Assembly (NCBI RefSeq): GCF_017873395.1
Contig: NZ_JAGGKC010000032.1
Location: 1 to 43,933 of the forward strand
Reading direction: 5' to 3'
Length of the DNA stretch: 43,933 nucleotides
From: Youngiibacter multivorans
Lineage (GTDB): Bacteria > Bacillota > Clostridia > Clostridiales > Clostridiaceae
The notes beneath the pieces are model-generated. The model searched no databases, was not told the origin of the DNA, and saw only the letters and a program-made list of their open reading frames with translations. Positions 1 through 6,935 of the stretch are shown here, piece by piece. The translations under genes were made by a program, and so were the position numbers. Position 1 is the stretch's first letter. The number at the start of each line of letters is the position of its first letter.

Positions 1-69
1 GAAAAGGAAAATGGCTAATGCAAAGAGAATTGCATTAACCTGAGTTCATTGATTGATATACAAATTGGT

Positions 70-143
70 AAGCCGTATGCGTTAGTAGCGCACGTGCGGT
101 TTGATAAGGGGCTGGCTTAGCAATAAGTCGGCCTACTTTCTTA
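70..143 (+). mobile_element. 3' end of a group II intron (domains V and VI)
   Basis: Bases 70-102 fold as a domain V hairpin. The lower helix is 8 bp (70-77 with 95-102) and carries the AGC triad at 71-73. A 2-nt CG bulge follows at 93-94, and the upper helix is TGCG/CGCA. Bases 106-139 fold as domain VI: a 10-bp helix (110-119 with 124-133) closed by a GCAA tetraloop, then unpaired T134-A135, then a 4-bp lower helix. A135 sits where the branch-point adenosine belongs. The domain V loop (about 83-87) is not the usual GNRA tetraloop and the 3' splice site (AY) is not clear, so the copy may be divergent or decayed. The reverse transcriptase, if present, lies left of the window. Confidence 0.62.
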
Positions 144-255
144 ATGAAAAAAACTGAAGGAAAAATATCCGAAAAATATTTTTAAAAAATGAATGAATTG
201 TTAACAAAGACTATTGACACTGTATATTGGCAGTGATAATATTAAAAGTTATAAT

Positions 256-284
256 TTGACATAAGAACTTCTTTGGGGTATAAT
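256..284 (+). promoter_or_regulatory. Promoter of veg
   Basis: TTGACA (256-261), 17-bp spacer, TATAAT (279-284): a perfect sigma-A type consensus. Transcription should begin near 291, only about 16 nt before the chosen veg start. The earlier in-frame ATG at 283 overlaps the -10 box and cannot be in the mRNA. A second, weaker TTGACA is at 214-219 with GATAAT/TAATAT near 235-242. Confidence 0.85.
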
Positions 285-306
285 GGTACAGGAAGAAGGT
301 GGTTTG

Positions 307-552
307 ATGGACAGGAACACCAGCGTAGAGAGCATTGAAGCCATACGTGAGGAAATCTCGAACAACGTAGGAAAAAACGTCAAATTGAAAGCCAATGTTG
401 GCAGACGGAAGATATACGAGAGTACCGGCATAATCGAACAGGCTTATTCCAGTATTTTTCTAGTAAGACTGGACAACGAAAGCAAGGGGACTGTTACATT
501 CAGCTACTCTGATGTGCTTACAAAGACAGTTCAGCTGTTATACAAGAACTAA
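307..552 (+). CDS. veg: Veg family protein
   Basis: Small (81 aa) protein of the Veg family, strongly expressed in Bacillus, where it is linked to biofilm gene expression; the molecular activity is not settled. Recognised by the N-terminal helix (SIEAIREEI), the block VGKNVKLKANVGRRK and the C-terminal beta-rich part ending in FSYSDVLTKTVQL. The start at 307 follows GAAGGTGG; the ATG 24 nt upstream is inside the promoter -10 box. Veg next to ispE is conserved order in Bacillota. The near-perfect promoter and very short leader fit a highly expressed monocistronic gene, closed by the terminator that follows. Confidence 0.9.
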   Translation: MDRNTSVESIEAIREEISNNVGKNVKLKANVGRRKIYESTGIIEQAYSSIFLVRLDNESKGTVTFSYSDVLTKTVQLLYKN

Positions 553-553
553 A

Positions 554-595
554 GGCATTCCGGATAACAATCCGGGTGCCTTCTTTCTATTTTTG
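554..595 (+). terminator. Intrinsic terminator after veg
   Basis: GGCATTCCGGAT and ATCCGGGTGCC pair around an AACA loop, followed by a T-rich tract (581-594). Confidence 0.75.
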
Positions 596-664
596 GGATA
601 TAATTCTAGGTAGATTAGTCTGAAGTGGTGTCATTGGCACCGATACCGGAAGGAGATACCGAAG

Positions 665-1507
665 ATGAGGCTTGAAGCGCACGCGAAAATCAATCTGTCC
701 CTTGATATCGTCGGAAAGAGGGAGGATGGGTACCATCTTCTTGAAATGGTCATGCAGGAAATCGAGCTGCATGATGTGGTAGAGATTGATAAAGCGGATA
801 AGGGGATAACCCTTTCCTGCAACAAGGAGTACATTCCCTGCAATGCCAAGAACACTGCCTACAAGGCAGCAGCTATGATGATCGAAAGATGCGGCATAAA
901 CGGTGGAGTAAGGATATCGATAGAGAAGAACATACCTGTAGCTGCAGGACTTGCCGGAGGCTCCACAGACGCTGCAGCGGTTATCAGGGGAATGAACGAG
1001 GTATATGCTCTCGGATTGTCGCAGGAGGAGATGATGGGTCTCGGACTAAAGGTAGGTGCTGACGTTCCGTACTGCCTCGTTGGAGGGACCGCCCTTTGCA
1101 GTGGCATAGGGGAAATTGTGAAACCGCTGAAGTCATTTTCTGGAATAGACGTCCTTCTGGTAAAGCCTGCATTCGGAGTCTCAACAAAGGATGCATACAT
1201 GGGATTCGAGATAGACAAGGTCAAGAGACACGTATCCACAAGAAGACTTATTTCTGCCATGGAGAGAAGGGACCTTGACGCCGTTGCATACAACATGAGG
1301 AATCTGCTTGAGAATGTGACTCTCAGGAAGCACCCGATACTAAAGACCATAAAAGAGTCGCTTTCTGAGCATGATGCCATTGGTACTCTGATGAGCGGTA
1401 GCGGGCCTACAGTGTACGGAATATTTAAAAATGCTGAGGATGCCGGGAGGGCCGAAGGGTTTTTCAAGGACAAGTACCGAGAAGTCATACTTACGAAGAC
1501 GAGATAA
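665..1507 (+). CDS. ispE: 4-(cytidine 5'-diphospho)-2-C-methyl-D-erythritol kinase
   Basis: Cytoplasmic GHMP-superfamily kinase of the MEP isoprenoid pathway; it phosphorylates CDP-methylerythritol at the 2-hydroxyl using ATP. The N-terminus shows the substrate-side motif AHAKINLSLDI (residues about 5-15). The glycine-rich ATP loop is PVAAGLAGGSTDAAA (about 91-105), and the C-terminal GHMP motif is LMSGSGPTVYGIF. At 280 residues it is typical length. The ATG at 665 follows GGAG at about 651. A possible -10 (TATAAT, 599-604) with a poor -35 precedes it. It converges on the glycosyltransferase gene, and the two share one terminator. Confidence 0.96.
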   Translation: MRLEAHAKINLSLDIVGKREDGYHLLEMVMQEIELHDVVEIDKADKGITLSCNKEYIPCNAKNTAYKAAAMMIERCGINGGVRISIEKNIPVAAGLAGGSTDAAAVIRGMNEVYALGLSQEEMMGLGLKVGADVPYCLVGGTALCSGIGEIVKPLKSFSGIDVLLVKPAFGVSTKDAYMGFEIDKVKRHVSTRRLISAMERRDLDAVAYNMRNLLENVTLRKHPILKTIKESLSEHDAIGTLMSGSGPTVYGIFKNAEDAGRAEGFFKDKYREVILTKTR

Positions 1508-1542
1508 TATAAAGGACCCGAATCCGGGTCCTTTATATTATC
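1503..1542. terminator. Bidirectional terminator between ispE and the glycosyltransferase gene
   Basis: An 18-bp perfect stem (1503-1520 with 1525-1542) has a 4-nt loop and A/T-rich flanks on both sides. It overlaps the stop codons of both convergent genes (TAA at 1505-1507; minus-strand stop at 1533), so the coding ends lie inside the terminator. Confidence 0.9.
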
Positions 1543-2657
1543 GCTTCTTTTTTTGTGGCCAGCCTCTTCAGGAGCGCATACACGTCGTCTGAGGCATTTG
1601 GTTTTGATTGGTCCCTTGACCTTGCTTTCATCCTTAATAGTCTCATTTCGTCCTTCATGAGGCTGCAGATGGTTTCCCTGCAGTCTATGCCTGCACCTAT
1701 ATCGATAGCCAGGTCATGCTTCAGGAGATAGGATGCATTCTGGGCTTCCTGTCCTGGAACCGCCGAGAATATGGCTAGCGGTGTACCTGTCACGAAGCTC
1801 TCAGCCACGGTCAATCCACCTGGTTTTGTCACCAGGAGGTCAGTGATCCTCAGGATATCATCCATGTTGTCAACAAATGTGAGGTTAAGGAATTTTTTCT
1901 CTGAAGCTTCATTGAGTTCGGTCATCTTCTCGTGCAGCTTGAGGTTTCCGCCGGAGATCACTATAAGCTGAAAGTCGCAATCCATTGACTGAAGCTCCCT
2001 TACAATGCTCTCTATGTTGCCTAGTCCAAGGCTTCCTCCCATGACGGTTATGGTCCGCTTGTCCAAAAGTCCCATTTCCTTCAAGGTTTCAGACCTCTCA
2101 GGATGCTGCGAGAATTTCCTTCCTGTCGGAATCCCCAATACGTATATGCTGTCTTCCTCAATGCCTCTTTCCTTGAGCTCATCTATCATGTCATCATTAG
2201 ATACGACATAGGCTTCAATGTTCCTGTGTACCCAGAATGAATGTGCTCCGAAGTCTGTCATGACAACACAGCCTGGTTTCATGAGGTTATGGTTTTTCTT
2301 CAGCATGGAAAGGACTTGTGATGTGAAGGGGTGGGTGGCAACGATGACGTCAGGTTCGAATTCCTCAATGGTCGGTATAAGTCCCTTTGTCACATATTCA
2401 TACCAAAGCCTCGTTACGGCAATGGACTCCCTGTTGTCGGCATATTTATAAAGGTACTTGAAGAATACCGGGTAGTACTTGATGCTTTTCAGGTACGTGC
2501 CGATAACCAGCTTGTCCAGCGTGGGGCTGATGTATTTTATTGTATTGATCACCCTGACCTCTGAACCTGGTTCATTCCTGAGGACAGCCTCTTTTATGGC
2601 TTCCGCAGCTTTGTTGTGGCCACTGCCTGCGGATACAGTAAGTATCAATGCCCTCAT
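1533..2657 (-). CDS. Glycolipid glycosyltransferase, MGDG synthase/UgtP-like (GT28)
   Basis: 374-aa protein with an N-terminal MGDG-synthase domain (MRALILTVSAGSGHNKAAEAI; the GSGHN loop is characteristic) and a C-terminal GT28 UDP-sugar-binding half (TVMGGSLGLGN; TKPGGLTVAESFVTGTP). The family moves glucose or galactose from a UDP-sugar to diacylglycerol at the inner face of the membrane, supplying glycolipids or the lipoteichoic acid anchor. Sugar and acceptor cannot be read from sequence. The start at 2657 is preferred because AAAGGAG lies 8-9 nt before it; the GTG at 2666 overlaps that site. It stands alone with its own promoter. No transmembrane span is obvious, as expected for a peripheral enzyme. 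Confidence 0.85.
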   Translation of the reverse strand: MRALILTVSAGSGHNKAAEAIKEAVLRNEPGSEVRVINTIKYISPTLDKLVIGTYLKSIKYYPVFFKYLYKYADNRESIAVTRLWYEYVTKGLIPTIEEFEPDVIVATHPFTSQVLSMLKKNHNLMKPGCVVMTDFGAHSFWVHRNIEAYVVSNDDMIDELKERGIEEDSIYVLGIPTGRKFSQHPERSETLKEMGLLDKRTITVMGGSLGLGNIESIVRELQSMDCDFQLIVISGGNLKLHEKMTELNEASEKKFLNLTFVDNMDDILRITDLLVTKPGGLTVAESFVTGTPLAIFSAVPGQEAQNASYLLKHDLAIDIGAGIDCRETICSLMKDEMRLLRMKARSRDQSKPNASDDVYALLKRLATKKEAII

Positions 2658-2702
2658 GAGGAACACTCCTTTTGCCGTACACCTGTGATGTTTTCTGTTA
2701 TA

Positions 2703-2711
2703 ATTATAGCA
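2703..2711 (-). promoter_or_regulatory. Extended -10 promoter of the glycosyltransferase gene
   Basis: On the minus strand TGCTATAAT is a complete extended -10 element about 45 nt upstream of the start codon. The -35 region (CCGAAT at 17 bp) is poor, which is normal for extended -10 promoters. Confidence 0.6.
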
Positions 2712-2779
2712 TAGAGGATTTCGATATTCGGAAGCTTAAACAAAATATAAGATAAACCTAACAATATGCGGGGTGGGAG

Positions 2780-3187
2780 ATGGGCAAGGCAACTATATAC
2801 ATCATCAACAAGAAACCTGATGAAGAGCCGATTGAGGTTGTATACAAGGGTTCGTTTTCTGAAGGCAAGGAGCACTCAGTAGTTGAATACGACGAGAGTG
2901 ACCTAACCGGCATGGAAGGCATAAGAACGAGGATAAACATCTACAATGACCATATGGAGATAGTCAGGACCGGAAACCTCAATGCAAGGCTGAAGTTCAA
3001 GGAAGGCTACATAGACAGCATTCTGTACAAGATGCAGTACGGAACCATAGCCATGGAGGTATCTACAGAGAAGCTTGACATCAGGAAGGTCGAAAACGGA
3101 TATGACATCCTTGTGCGATATGACCTGGAAGTCAAGGGCGATTACAAGGATAAGAACGACATGTCCATAAGGATAGTTAAGAGCTGA
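2780..3187 (+). CDS. DUF1934 (YwiB-like) beta-barrel protein
   Basis: 135-aa protein of the DUF1934/YwiB family, a calycin-like beta-barrel of unknown function. Visible signs are the N-terminal strand ATIYIINKKPDEEPIEVVYKG, alternating charged/hydrophobic strands typical of a small barrel, and the end VRYDLEVKGDYKDKNDMSIRI. The ATG at 2780 follows GGGTGGGAG. In Bacillus ywiB lies close to pyrG, and here it immediately precedes pyrG, which supports the assignment. No signal peptide or membrane segment is seen. Confidence 0.8.
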   Translation: MGKATIYIINKKPDEEPIEVVYKGSFSEGKEHSVVEYDESDLTGMEGIRTRINIYNDHMEIVRTGNLNARLKFKEGYIDSILYKMQYGTIAMEVSTEKLDIRKVENGYDILVRYDLEVKGDYKDKNDMSIRIVKS

Positions 3188-3214
3188 AAAAAATAAAACA
3201 AAATAGAAAAAAAT

Positions 3215-3249
3215 AATAGTAGCACACATGGTAAATGTGTGTTACTATT
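3215..3249 (+). terminator. Hairpin between DUF1934 gene and pyrG
   Basis: A 15-bp stem (3215-3229 with 3235-3249, one G-T pair) and 5-nt loop are followed by an A/T-rich stretch. Upstream is a long A-rich tract (3187-3216). It probably terminates DUF1934 transcription. There is no uninterrupted T run, so it could instead be a leader or processing structure. Confidence 0.5.
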
Positions 3250-3257
3250 ACTATTAT

Positions 3258-3273
3258 TTATTTGATCAAATAA
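3258..3273. promoter_or_regulatory. 16-bp perfect palindrome upstream of pyrG
   Basis: TTATTTGATCAAATAA is its own reverse complement. It lies about 80 bp before the pyrG start and contains a possible -35 (TTGATC, 3262-3267) 17 bp from TAATTA. It has the form of an operator for a dimeric repressor; the regulator is not identified. Confidence 0.45.
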
Positions 3274-3352
3274 TACGCCCATTCTAATTAGAGGGTAATT
3301 ACTATTATACCAAATGCAATGATACTGTCAACATCTTTTTTGGAGGTTTGTC

Positions 3353-4954
3353 ATGAAAAGTACTAAATTTATCTTTGTCACTGGTGGAGTCGTGTCGTCG
3401 CTAGGTAAGGGAATAACTGCAGCATCGCTTGGAAGGCTACTTAAGAACAGAGGACTCAAGGTATCCATACAGAAATTCGACCCTTACCTGAACGTGGACC
3501 CGGGAACAATGAGCCCATACCAGCATGGGGAAGTTTTCGTTACAGATGACGGAGCAGAGACGGACCTCGATCTTGGACACTATGAGAGGTTCATAGATGA
3601 GAACCTTTCAAAAAGCAGCAATGTTACTACAGGTAAGATTTATCACAGTGTAATAAGCAAGGAAAGAAAGGGAGAATATCTCGGAGGCACGGTTCAGGTA
3701 ATTCCCCATATTACCAACGAAATCAAGGAAAGGGTCATAAGGGTCTCAAAGGAGACAGATGTCGATGTTGTAATCACTGAAATCGGCGGTACCGTCGGCG
3801 ACATCGAGTCACAGCCATTCCTTGAGGCTATAAGACAGATAAAGTATGATGCGGGAATGGATAACGTGCTGTTCATTCATGTGACTCTGGTTCCTTTCCT
3901 CGGAAAAGCAGGAGAGCTCAAGACAAAGCCTACCCAGCACTCCGTAAAGGAACTCAGGAGCATAGGAATTCAGCCTGATATTATCGTGGCGAGGTCTGAG
4001 AAGGAACTTTCATCTGACCTAAAGAGCAAGATAGGCCTGTTCTGCAACATCGAGGGAAGGGCTGTAATCCAGAACCTTGATGCAGAGAACCTGTATGAGG
4101 TTCCTCTGATGCTCCATAAGGAAGGACTTGATACCCTTGTCTGTGAAAAGCTCGGACTGAATTGCGGAACCATCGACAATTCAAAGTGGGAGGATATGGT
4201 CGAAAGACTGAAGAATCCAAAGAAAAATACAAGGATAGCACTCGTAGGAAAGTACGTGGAGCTTCATGATGCATATCTTTCAGTTGTCGAAGCACTCGGT
4301 CATGGAGGACTGAAGAACGATTCCTCCGTTGACATCAAGTGGGTGAACTCCAACGACCTGACAAGCGAGAATGCAGCGGACTACCTAGACGATGTAGACG
4401 GCATACTGGTTCCAGGAGGCTTCGGCTACAGAGGAGTCGAGGGCAAGATAGAGGCAGTAAGGTTCGCGAGGGAAAATAATGTCCCGTTCCTGGGGATTTG
4501 CCTTGGAATGCAGACTGCAGTCATTGAATTCGGCAGGAACGTACTCGGCCTGGAATGCGCTAACACTTCTGAAATTGATCCTGATACCAAGTATCCGGTA
4601 ATCGACCTCATGCCTGAACAGAAGGATATAAGCGAGATGGGAGGAACCATGAGGCTCGGCCTGTATCCAGCAAAGATAAAGGACGGCACATTCACCAGGG
4701 TTGCCTACGGCAAAGACCTCATTTATGAGAGACACAGACACAGATATGAGTTCAATAATGTTTATAGGGCTGATTTCGAGGCTAAGGGCATGGTATTTGC
4801 TGGCCTGAGCCCTGATGAAAGGCTCGTTGAGATCATAGAGATTCCGGACCACAAGTGGTTCGTAGCTACCCAGTTCCATCCGGAGCTGAAGAGCAGACCG
4901 AACAATCCACACCCATTGTTCGTAGACTTCATCAAGGCATCGCTTGAAAAATAG
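3353..4954 (+). CDS. pyrG: CTP synthase
   Basis: Full-length (533 aa) CTP synthase, which aminates UTP to CTP with ATP and glutamine as last step of pyrimidine nucleotide synthesis. The N-terminal synthetase domain (1 to about 265) opens with KFIFVTGGVVSSLGKGITAAS (P-loop). The C-terminal class I glutamine amidotransferase carries PGGFGYRG (oxyanion loop), FLGICLGMQ (nucleophile Cys) and QFHPE (catalytic His-Glu). The start has TTGGAGG 6-7 nt upstream. The gene is transcribed alone: a hairpin and palindrome precede it and a strong terminator follows. I see no clear initially transcribed GGGC tract of the kind used in Bacillus pyrG attenuation. Confidence 0.98.
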   Translation: MKSTKFIFVTGGVVSSLGKGITAASLGRLLKNRGLKVSIQKFDPYLNVDPGTMSPYQHGEVFVTDDGAETDLDLGHYERFIDENLSKSSNVTTGKIYHSVISKERKGEYLGGTVQVIPHITNEIKERVIRVSKETDVDVVITEIGGTVGDIESQPFLEAIRQIKYDAGMDNVLFIHVTLVPFLGKAGELKTKPTQHSVKELRSIGIQPDIIVARSEKELSSDLKSKIGLFCNIEGRAVIQNLDAENLYEVPLMLHKEGLDTLVCEKLGLNCGTIDNSKWEDMVERLKNPKKNTRIALVGKYVELHDAYLSVVEALGHGGLKNDSSVDIKWVNSNDLTSENAADYLDDVDGILVPGGFGYRGVEGKIEAVRFARENNVPFLGICLGMQTAVIEFGRNVLGLECANTSEIDPDTKYPVIDLMPEQKDISEMGGTMRLGLYPAKIKDGTFTRVAYGKDLIYERHRHRYEFNNVYRADFEAKGMVFAGLSPDERLVEIIEIPDHKWFVATQFHPELKSRPNNPHPLFVDFIKASLEK

Positions 4955-4959
4955 GATTT

Positions 4960-4996
4960 AGGATATGGCCCGGACTAAAAGTCTGGGCCATATCCT
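4960..4996 (+). terminator. Terminator after pyrG
   Basis: A 17-bp stem (4960-4976 with 4980-4996, one G-T pair) with a 3-nt loop starts 6 nt after the stop codon. Only a short T-poor tail follows, but the stem is very stable. The following stretch to 5124 shows no gene. Confidence 0.75.
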
Positions 4997-5124
4997 ATTC
5001 ATATGAATCTTTAGGCTATTCAGGTTGTTGGCAATAAAGTCAGGATTGGAAATCATAATTAGCTCATTCACATTTTATACAAGGATGCAAAACAAACCAA
5101 ACTGCATCAGTCTGAGAAAGCAAA

Positions 5125-5148
5125 GAAGTCAGGGATATTCCTGACTTC
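5125..5148 (-). terminator. Terminator of the tartrate/oxaloacetate operon
   Basis: GAAGTCAGG and CCTGACTTC pair around a 6-nt loop. Read on the minus strand it is followed by a T-rich tract (TTTGCTTTCT). It lies just past the last gene, oadB. Confidence 0.75.
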
Positions 5149-5172
5149 TATCTGCTCGGTTAAATTTTTTTA

Positions 5173-6285
5173 TCAACCAAAGAAATTCAATAGAACTCCT
5201 GCAGCAATAGCGGATCCTATGACACCAGCTACATTTGGTCCCATGGCATGCATCAGAAGAAAGTTCGTAGGATCCTCTTCCTGCCCAACCTTCTGCACAA
5301 CCCTTGCCGCCATGGGCACAGCAGATACACCGGCTGCTCCGATCATGGGATTTATCTGTCCTTTGGTGACTTTGCACATCAACTTTCCGAACAGCACGCC
5401 TCCAGCGGTACCGATTGAGAATGCCAGCAAGCCCAGAGCTATTATGCCAAGCGTCTTTGGATTGAGAAGGGTTGCTGCATCTGCCTTTGCGCCGACTGTT
5501 AGCCCAATCAAGATGGTGACTCCATACATAAGGGCGTTCTTGGCTACTTCAACCAGATTAGGTACTACTCCTGTCTCCTTGATGAGGTTTCCGAACATCA
5601 GCATTCCGACTAGTGGTGAAGCACTTGGAACAAGAAGGATCACAACTATTGTGACAACTATAGGGAAAAGAATCTTTTCAAGCCTTGAGACAGGTCTGAG
5701 CTGCTTCATCTTGATCTGGCGCTCTTCCTTTGTTGTAAGCGCTTTGATTATGGGTGGTTGAATGACTGGAACAAGAGCCATATATGAATAAGCCGCCAGA
5801 GCGATGGGGCCGAGCATATGGTCAGCCAGCTTGCTGGTTAGATAAATGGCAGTAGGACCGTCAGCACCGCCTATGATTCCTATGGAAGATGCTTCCAACG
5901 CCGTATATCCTAAAGCCAGGGCACCCAGAAAAGCGATGAATATTCCAAGCTGAGCTGCCGCACCCAGTAGCATGCTCTTTGGATTTGCAATTAGCGGGCC
6001 GAAATCAGTGGCAGCTCCAACACCAAGGAAAATAAGCGGAGGATAGATCCCATACTCTATACCTTTGTATAGGGTTTTCAGCAGTCCTCCATCTGACATT
6101 AGCCCGTTCAAGGGAAGGTTTACCAGAAGCATGCCAAAAGCGATGGGAAGCAGCAGGTATGGTTCGTACTTCTTGTAGATTGCGAGATATAGGAAGAATA
6201 GCGATATACCGATCATGATGAGATCCTGCCCGGTCATGGCGACAATTCCGCTTGTAGACAGGAAATCCTTTAGAATATCTAACAT
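5173..6285 (-). CDS. oadB: Sodium-pumping oxaloacetate decarboxylase, beta subunit
   Basis: 370-aa polytopic inner-membrane protein with many hydrophobic spans. In the family, the beta subunit decarboxylates carboxybiotin and uses the energy to export Na+. The signature GIIGGADGPTAIYL is present; its Asp is the conserved membrane-embedded residue needed for sodium transport. The C-terminus ends with MHAMGPNVAGVIGSAIAAGVLL, also typical. It is last gene of the operon, 8 nt after the biotin carrier gene. Beta subunits of oxaloacetate, methylmalonyl-CoA and glutaconyl-CoA decarboxylases are alike; oxaloacetate is inferred from the alpha subunit upstream. Confidence 0.93.
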   Translation of the reverse strand: MLDILKDFLSTSGIVAMTGQDLIMIGISLFFLYLAIYKKYEPYLLLPIAFGMLLVNLPLNGLMSDGGLLKTLYKGIEYGIYPPLIFLGVGAATDFGPLIANPKSMLLGAAAQLGIFIAFLGALALGYTALEASSIGIIGGADGPTAIYLTSKLADHMLGPIALAAYSYMALVPVIQPPIIKALTTKEERQIKMKQLRPVSRLEKILFPIVVTIVVILLVPSASPLVGMLMFGNLIKETGVVPNLVEVAKNALMYGVTILIGLTVGAKADAATLLNPKTLGIIALGLLAFSIGTAGGVLFGKLMCKVTKGQINPMIGAAGVSAVPMAARVVQKVGQEEDPTNFLLMHAMGPNVAGVIGSAIAAGVLLNFFG

Positions 6286-6293
6286 CCTGTCAC

Positions 6294-6629
6294 CTACTTA
6301 GTATCAATTGTCATGAGAAGGGTACCGCTGTCAACTACCTGACCTTCTTTAACATTGACTGAAGTTATGGTACCGTCAGAAGGTGCAACTATTTCATTCT
6401 CCAGCTTCATTGCCTCCAGAATAAGCAGAACCTGGCCTCTTTTGACATGGGTACCTACTGGGGTTTTCACCGACAGTACATTACCCTGCAGGGGGGCTTC
6501 CACCCTTGAATCAGTTGCTCCAGCTGGTGTGGAAACGTACTGAGGATTACTTGGCATGGTTCCGGCAGCTACCTCTTCCACTTCTACCACATATTCTTTT
6601 CCATTGACTTTAATCTTATAGGTTTTCAT
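6294..6629 (-). CDS. Biotin carrier subunit of the sodium-pumping decarboxylase
   Basis: 111-aa protein with an N-terminal linker strand (KTYKIKVNGKEYVVEVEE), a short Pro/Ala/Ser-rich link and a C-terminal biotinyl domain (about residues 41-110) with EAMKLEN; Lys75 is the expected biotinylation site. It carries carboxybiotin between the carboxyltransferase (alpha) and the membrane decarboxylase (beta). In Klebsiella this domain is the C-terminus of OadA; here it is a separate gene, as in methylmalonyl-CoA and glutaconyl-CoA decarboxylases. The ATG follows AAGGAG at 8 nt. Confidence 0.93.
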   Translation of the reverse strand: MKTYKIKVNGKEYVVEVEEVAAGTMPSNPQYVSTPAGATDSRVEAPLQGNVLSVKTPVGTHVKRGQVLLILEAMKLENEIVAPSDGTITSVNVKEGQVVDSGTLLMTIDTK

Positions 6630-6640
6630 TCGTATTCTCC

Positions 6641-6928
6641 TTAACTGATTCTTTTTATGGATTTGATTCTGATATTTCCCTTCATATCATCTTTAGCTAG
6701 AATTGAAGCCATAAGCATAGCAACCATTTCATCCTCATCTTGAGAATTTATGGATGGTACTGTACCTGATGGATTTGATACTTCGCTTTTTTTAATGCCC
6801 AAGTCCTTGGGAAGGAACTTGAACGAATAGATGATAAATTGAAGCAGCACAAGGATAAGAAACACCACCAGCATTGCAAAGATGGAGAGTCTGATGCCAT
6901 CCATTAACGAGAAATTTGCTATATCCAT
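6641..6928 (-). CDS. oadG: Sodium-pumping decarboxylase, gamma subunit (OadG)
   Basis: Small (95 aa) membrane protein with one strong N-terminal transmembrane helix (SIFAMLVVFLILVLLQFIIY, about residues 12-31) and a hydrophilic tail. This layout is typical of OadG, which holds the alpha and beta subunits together. The ATG at 6928 follows TAGGAG by 4 nt (AACC) and starts 7 nt after the oadA stop. A longer TTG-initiated reading (6946) overlaps oadA and places that ribosome site inside the gene, so I reject it. Sequence conservation in this subunit is low; assignment rests on size, topology and neighbours. Confidence 0.8.
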   Translation of the reverse strand: MDIANFSLMDGIRLSIFAMLVVFLILVLLQFIIYSFKFLPKDLGIKKSEVSNPSGTVPSINSQDEDEMVAMLMASILAKDDMKGNIRIKSIKRIS

Positions 6929-6935
6929 GGTTCTC

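Noticed and set aside
214..242. Second veg promoter TTGACA...TAATAT
   Set aside because: Plausible but weaker, and the perfect promoter at 256-284 is sufficient; mentioned only as a note.
859..1488. 209-codon minus-strand frame within ispE
   Set aside because: Antisense to a clear ispE; no start signal and no family resemblance.
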